Source: Ruminococcus sp. AF31-8BH (GTDB lineage Bacteria; Bacillota; Clostridia; Lachnospirales; Lachnospiraceae). Taken from it: a stretch of DNA of 44,787 nucleotides. Below, in pieces: positions 40,484-44,787 of this stretch (its first letter is position 1; every line of letters starts with the position of its first letter). Location of the stretch: assembly GCF_003460605.1 (NCBI RefSeq), contig NZ_QTVN01000011.1, positions 118,313-163,099 of the forward strand. The letters are read 5' to 3'. Made by a program: the position numbers and the translations under genes. The notes under the pieces are model-generated. The model was given only the letters and a program-made list of their open reading frames with translations, did no database searches and was not told where the DNA came from.

Positions 40484-41629
40484 TTACTCATTTATTTCAT
40501 TTTGCATCTGAATATCCGAAATTTTGTATTGGATCACCCGGAGGCATATTTCCATCAATTCTGCCACTGCAATATCTATTTTTAAAAGTTTTTCATTTTC
40601 TTTTCCAGAATCACCATGAAAATAGTGATTTCTCAAATCAATTAACTTTTGCATACTTCCTTTATTGATTGCTAATTCATTACCGCACTCCTGAAGATTA
40701 CATATTTTCATCCTATTCAATATATTTGCTAGTTTTTGTGCACGTCCAATATCCGTCATTCTGTTCAAATTTCCCTTTAGTGTACTCAAAATTTGTTTGG
40801 ATTTATCAGCCTCAGAATCAAGTTTTCCTTTAATTTCCTGTAGCATTTCATTCACATTCTCAGCAGAGAGCAATTTATTAGCACCAGCCAATCCAGCATA
40901 TTCTTTTTCTATGAATTCAATAATAGCAAATAAATGGAAAAATTTGCTGGTCATATTCTCGGAACCAAGTGCAATAAAATATTCCTCAATAAGAAATTTC
41001 ATTTTTTCATCTATTTCCAAATTCAATAGAGATAAGAACTCATTCTTTTTCAAATATCCATATAGTATACAGGACGTGCTTACTTTCATTCCTATTTTAG
41101 ATTGAACCTGAATGCAAATATGTTTCATTCCATTCTGATCTACGTATTCCACAGGCTCACTTAACTTATCCAGTAAGTTTTCATATGGTTCATACGGTTT
41201 AGCGCTCCAATTTATACTATCATTCTCCCATTGCACCCTTGGCTGAAAACTTTGTTTATTGCAATTATGTATATTCAACTGAAGACTAAGCGTTCTGCAT
41301 ATATCCAATAAACTATTTTCAATTTTTCCCCAGGCTTCCTTTTCTTCATGCGCTACAATATTTTCTACCCTTAAAGAAAAATAATTTTCCGGTAATGTTC
41401 TCTCTTCATTCTGCCAGCCACAGCTTAAACAGAATTGCATTTCCTCTTGAGCTATTATGCTATTTCCTGGATAATCTTCCAATGACTCATTTATGGTATA
41501 AGTTTTCTTCCAAAAAATGTTCTCTTTTACCCCCATTATAAATTCGGAGGAATCTTCTTCGTTACCATTCAAGTCTCTACTGTTATACCGTAAAATAATA
41601 TCAACTGAAAAACATCTCAATCTTCCCAT
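40484..41629 (-). CDS. HEPN-like putative RNase of the KAP-associated operon
   Basis: 381 residues from the ATG at 41629, which has GAGG 9 bases upstream; an ATG 14 codons earlier (41671) lacks a ribosome site. The N-terminal ~200 residues are beta-rich and unfamiliar. The C-terminal ~170 residues are helical, with HLFAIIEFIEKEYAGLAGAN, KICNLQECGNELAI and the motif LRNHYFHGD. R-N-x3-H is the HEPN active-site motif (R-x4-H, about R333-H338). Overall shape recalls ApeA-type HEPN proteins. HEPN domains cut RNA in abortive-infection and toxin systems. It follows the KAP NTPase gene by about 70 bases. Confidence 0.65.
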   Translation of the reverse strand: MGRLRCFSVDIILRYNSRDLNGNEEDSSEFIMGVKENIFWKKTYTINESLEDYPGNSIIAQEEMQFCLSCGWQNEERTLPENYFSLRVENIVAHEEKEAWGKIENSLLDICRTLSLQLNIHNCNKQSFQPRVQWENDSINWSAKPYEPYENLLDKLSEPVEYVDQNGMKHICIQVQSKIGMKVSTSCILYGYLKKNEFLSLLNLEIDEKMKFLIEEYFIALGSENMTSKFFHLFAIIEFIEKEYAGLAGANKLLSAENVNEMLQEIKGKLDSEADKSKQILSTLKGNLNRMTDIGRAQKLANILNRMKICNLQECGNELAINKGSMQKLIDLRNHYFHGDSGKENEKLLKIDIAVAELMEICLRVIQYKISDIQMQNEINE

Positions 41630-41699
41630 TTTTGTATTCCTCGAAAAATATATTGTGAACCAATTATTCATTCACAAAATTGCCGCTTTATTAATACTG

Positions 41700-43679
41700 C
41701 TATTCTTTTGTACCTTCTTCAAAATCTGTAAATTTCAAAAGGTGTTCTTCAATTATCTGATACTGAAATTTTCTAATCAACTGTGTTTCATTTTCTTTGC
41801 AATATTTCATTGCAAGACATAATTTTTTTCTTTCTTCGTTATCTTCAAAAAAAGCATTTGAATTATATTCTAGTGGATATACTAAACGAAGAACAGAAGC
41901 AAATTTTTGCAAATTTTCTCCATTCGAATTTCTAAGCTTTTCAATAAGTATCTTCACATCTAATGCCTTAAGAAATGGAGATAATTTTTTCGAATAATCC
42001 TCCTGTTTTTGAGGATGTTTTGCAGCATAACAGTACTCATATATTTTTTGTGCCCAATCCTCCTCTTCCAAAAAAATATTCAAATCATCTTCTGATTTCT
42101 TCTCCATGGATTTTTCATATACGTCTTTAATTTTTTGAATACAGTTATTGTATAATAGTTCAATTTTCTTTCCTTCCCAAGACATTGTACCTATACAATC
42201 CAAATTTCCAGTTGCTCTTTTCTCTTTAATTCCTTCACACATTGCTTGAATTAATTGATCTACATATTTAATATCAAAACCTGCAGCGTGAATTTGCAAA
42301 AATATCTGTATAATTCGATCAAAAGAACCAATATCGTATTCTCCATCTCGAGCTTTTTCTATTACAGCCCCCATATTATCAAGGATAAACTCGTCATTAT
42401 CTGCCTTATACCAATCTTTTTGTAACAAATTAATAGGATCATTTAATAATAAATATACTCTACTTTCCTCCACATCAAACTTCTTTAAAACTCTCTTTCC
42501 TTTTTCAACATCTAACCAGCTATACTTTATATAATCTTCTATGAACCGAATCCGGATTTTTCCACCATCTTTATAATATTCATCTTTCAAATCAGTTTTT
42601 AGTTTTCCTGCTTTAAATAAAATACAACTTTCCCAACATGACAGAATAATTATTTTGTAAATGAAATCTACATTTTCATATTTCTCAACATTCAGTTCCT
42701 GGAACAATCCATCCATTTTTTGCAAGAAAAATTGGAAGGTACGAAAATTAATATGTTTCTCTTCTTCCATACTTTCAGCCAAATAATTAATATTTTTTTC
42801 AAGCTGTCTTCTACTATTTGTATTATATGTAAAGTTTTTTTGAATTAAATTGCTCATAACTTTTTTGATATCAGGATTATAGTGAAATACAGTACCAATT
42901 ATTTTTTCTCGAATACGCTCATATTCTGATTCCATACAAAACAATCTAGTTACACGATCTTTTGCCTCGTTTAATGAAAGCTTTTTAATTTTTTCATCTT
43001 CAGGCAGACCTTTTTTCATTGATTTAAGATATTCTGTAAGCTGTCTGTTTCTGGGCTCTGCAAAATCAAGTGTTTCATCCCTCCCAATAACTGCACGAAT
43101 CTGCATTGCTAGAGTCTGTGCATCTACCTTTTTTCTGAGTTCTTCTTGATTGGCAATTATAATGACTTTCATTTCAGCCTGTTCAACAAATCCATTAATA
43201 TATCCGAGAATATCCTGTATGGAACAATCGCATCTTTCCAGATCATCAAATATCAGAACACAATTTTTCATAGGACAAATATGTTTAACAGTATTTTGAA
43301 CTATGTTTTTAATTTTCTTTTCTTTTATATCAATATCGCCCAGTTTTCCCATAAAGGGAGCCCCAATATCAATCATTGTTCCAATTACATTTTCAACCAG
43401 TTCTGAATGTTCTGTCACAAGTTTACTTTTATCCTTAAACAGAAAATCTAAATATAGCTTTTTCCCTAGCTCCTGGATATTTGAAATGCCATACAAAGAT
43501 ACATACAGTACTCTCTTCTCGTTAGATTCAATTTTCTTCAATAATACATGCTTCACGAAATATGTTTTTCCACTTCCCCATGCACCATCAATCATGACAG
43601 CATAATTATAGAAATCGGTATCTATATAATACATGATTTCTTTTAAAATTGTCTCTTCACTTACATATTGTTCAAACAT
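41700..43679 (-). CDS. KAP-family P-loop NTPase
   Basis: 659 residues. Walker A IDGAWGSGKTYFVK (30-43, G32-T39) and Walker B NCVLIFDDLERCD (139-151) match the KAP P-loop pattern, which also has the DDLERC block. A large helical C-terminal region (about 300-659) has no recognised domain and no clear membrane segment, unlike many KAP proteins. Start: ATG at 43679 with AAGGAGGGG upstream. KAP NTPases occur in phage-defence loci as sensors or switches. The next gene downstream encodes a HEPN-like protein, suggesting a sensor-effector pair. Confidence 0.85.
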   Translation of the reverse strand: MFEQYVSEETILKEIMYYIDTDFYNYAVMIDGAWGSGKTYFVKHVLLKKIESNEKRVLYVSLYGISNIQELGKKLYLDFLFKDKSKLVTEHSELVENVIGTMIDIGAPFMGKLGDIDIKEKKIKNIVQNTVKHICPMKNCVLIFDDLERCDCSIQDILGYINGFVEQAEMKVIIIANQEELRKKVDAQTLAMQIRAVIGRDETLDFAEPRNRQLTEYLKSMKKGLPEDEKIKKLSLNEAKDRVTRLFCMESEYERIREKIIGTVFHYNPDIKKVMSNLIQKNFTYNTNSRRQLEKNINYLAESMEEEKHINFRTFQFFLQKMDGLFQELNVEKYENVDFIYKIIILSCWESCILFKAGKLKTDLKDEYYKDGGKIRIRFIEDYIKYSWLDVEKGKRVLKKFDVEESRVYLLLNDPINLLQKDWYKADNDEFILDNMGAVIEKARDGEYDIGSFDRIIQIFLQIHAAGFDIKYVDQLIQAMCEGIKEKRATGNLDCIGTMSWEGKKIELLYNNCIQKIKDVYEKSMEKKSEDDLNIFLEEEDWAQKIYEYCYAAKHPQKQEDYSKKLSPFLKALDVKILIEKLRNSNGENLQKFASVLRLVYPLEYNSNAFFEDNEERKKLCLAMKYCKENETQLIRKFQYQIIEEHLLKFTDFEEGTKE

Positions 43680-43749
43680 GTCTTTCCCCTCCTTTTCCCA
43701 ATATTTGGTCAGAAAATCTCTTAATAAATCAAATTTTCAACTTTTATAG

Positions 43750-44631
43750 TTAAGAATATAAACAATATACGGATACAAGTCCTAGTAAATCCTCCAATTC
43801 CATCTTAAAGCATTCCTCTTTTGAACCAATTTCCTTCGGAGCGTTCGTAAAACTTTTAAATAATATTTCTACAAATCTGGATTTCAGCTTTTCCGTCTCT
43901 TCTTTAAATTCACAATCATCTAACTCTTCAATCACTTTTATATTATAATATTGCATCATTATATCAAATACTATTTCTTGCAATTTCATTTTTCGCATTT
44001 CTTCGTCAATATCATTCTGTCCTGTATCCTCATACAAGAACTCACCAAAATTCATATGTAATAATGCAGTTCCAAATTCTACGATAAAACATTCCATTTC
44101 ACTTCGTTCTATACTTCCATTAAACATTTGATAATGAGCTTTTTCATGAAATAATTTTTCTAAATCTGCTCTAAGTTCCCTATGCTTTTCATCACCATAT
44201 TTTGACTGCAGTTTTTTTATAAAATTATTTCGGAACCAAAACTTTCCTTCAAATTCAAAAAAAAGCTCTGGCAACAGACCATACTTTTTTACTAAAGCAC
44301 GATATTCAAATGGTTTTAATGGAAGTGCGGTTGTCCTACCGGGTTCATGTAAATTATAATGAAAATATTCTTCACCTTTATGTGGAAAATCAATTCTCAA
44401 GCAATAATTATCCATATTTTCCAGAGCAAAAAAGATTTTAATCCCAGTAGTCTTTTTAAAGCCACTACGTTTTGCCTTCGCAGCAATTGCTGGATCTATC
44501 ATAATCTTCTCAATTCTTGCATTCACTAATAAATCTTTAAATACAATGAGCATCTGTCTGGCAATTTTATGTATTATCTGGGAATAGGGAGTTCCTATTT
44601 CCATAAGCAGTAATATCGCCTGTATTTCCAT
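43750..44631 (-). CDS. Unknown protein upstream of the KAP NTPase, probably 5' truncated
   Basis: 293 residues from the first ATG, not recognised. The frame is open for 35 more codons upstream (to a stop at 44737) with protein-like sequence (AKIKGIKSENLIKDYDLKF), but neither the ATG nor other codons has a ribosome site. The original start was probably lost when the palindromic end at 44742-44787 joined. It is helical with aromatic-rich stretches. A FHEKAHYQ segment resembles HExxH, but the context is too polar to call a peptidase. It precedes the KAP gene by 70 bases in the same direction. Confidence 0.6.
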   Translation of the reverse strand: MEIQAILLLMEIGTPYSQIIHKIARQMLIVFKDLLVNARIEKIMIDPAIAAKAKRSGFKKTTGIKIFFALENMDNYCLRIDFPHKGEEYFHYNLHEPGRTTALPLKPFEYRALVKKYGLLPELFFEFEGKFWFRNNFIKKLQSKYGDEKHRELRADLEKLFHEKAHYQMFNGSIERSEMECFIVEFGTALLHMNFGEFLYEDTGQNDIDEEMRKMKLQEIVFDIMMQYYNIKVIEELDDCEFKEETEKLKSRFVEILFKSFTNAPKEIGSKEECFKMELEDLLGLVSVYCLYS

Positions 44632-44741
44632 AAATGCATATGATGTTCCTAAAAATTTCAGATCATAATCCTTAATCAGATTTTCGGATTTTATTCCTTT
44701 AATCTTTGCTTTCCTTATAAAAGTTTGTGTTCTAAGTTAGC

Positions 44742-44787
44742 AACCACCAGTTCAACTGGTGGTTTATCCTTGGCCCTCCAAAGGCCA
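44742..44787. mobile_element. Palindrome-rich end resembling an insertion-sequence terminus, cut by the window edge
   Basis: AACCACCAGTT-C-AACTGGTGGTT (44742-44764) is a perfect 11-bp repeat. It is followed by TGGCC-N7-GGCCA at 44771-44787. Subterminal hairpins of this kind are typical of IS200/IS605-type ends. No transposase is in the window, so the assignment is tentative. Confidence 0.3.

Noticed and set aside
44100..44200. HExxH zinc-peptidase motif (HEKAH) in the 293-residue protein
   Set aside because: The surroundings are polar, no third ligand is evident and the fold looks unrelated to known peptidases.
1..44787. CRISPR array, integrase or type IV secretion genes
   Set aside because: I found no regularly spaced repeats and no recombinase, VirB4 or VirD4 motifs in any of the credible genes.

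Overview
The window looks like a patchwork of mobile DNA from an anaerobic Firmicute, most likely a gut Clostridia of the Lachnospiraceae type. I infer this from the gene families (TnpV, a Tn4451-like relaxase, an ECF 'Trep_Strep' transporter, clostridial Cna-B adhesins with a class B sortase), the strong AGGAGG ribosome sites and the TTGACA/TATAAT promoters. Nearly every gene lies on the minus strand, so transcription runs from high to low coordinates. Four blocks can be told apart by gene content and base composition.

Block A (1-9770) is a mobilizable element carrying a transport cassette. It has a partial tnpV, an orphan C-terminal piece of a TrmA/RlmD-type RNA methyltransferase, and an AraC-regulated locus (AraC regulator, EcfT, double EcfA ATPase, MptD-type S component, two half-size ABC exporter-fold proteins). 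A relaxase truncated at its 3' end and the last 24 codons of an upstream gene complete it. The second ABC gene appears frameshifted at codon 6. A box (GGGCTATTTT) precedes all three transcription units of the cassette, and two of these promoters share a fixed layout; it is a strong candidate for the AraC operator.

Block B (9778-38104) is a large conjugative-element or plasmid-like DNA-metabolism module. From upstream to downstream it encodes a transglutaminase-like exported protein, a RelE/Phd-type toxin-antitoxin pair, an S1-domain protein, a zinc-finger protein, three unknowns, a cold-shock protein, two micro-genes, a DUF932-like protein, an unknown, an ERF-like annealing protein, a CHC2/TOPRIM primase-like protein, a 2130-residue Cna-B adhesin with its own sortase, SSB, a membrane protein, RecD2-like helicase, a MoxR-like AAA ATPase, a metallopeptidase-VWA protein and a final unknown. 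An inserted cargo (18194-20510) holds a TetR-hydrolase-membrane protein operon and a RelB/DinJ antitoxin with a truncated toxin. Two promoter pairs within the block share operator-like sequences. Many genes are preceded by an intrinsic-terminator-like hairpin placed just upstream of the ribosome site, which suggests regulated read-through.

Block C (38404-44631) is A+T-rich and looks like a defence island. It is a five-gene collinear run: an unknown protein probably cut at its 5' end, a KAP-type P-loop NTPase, a HEPN-like protein with an R-x4-H motif, an in-frame chimera of an AlbA-like start with the C-terminal part of a type I restriction HsdR, and a two-helix membrane protein. Block D (44742-44787) is a palindrome-rich end resembling the terminus of an insertion sequence, cut by the window edge.

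No rRNA, complete tRNA, CRISPR array, integrase or type IV secretion gene is visible. All functional statements rest on motif reading; no database search was run.
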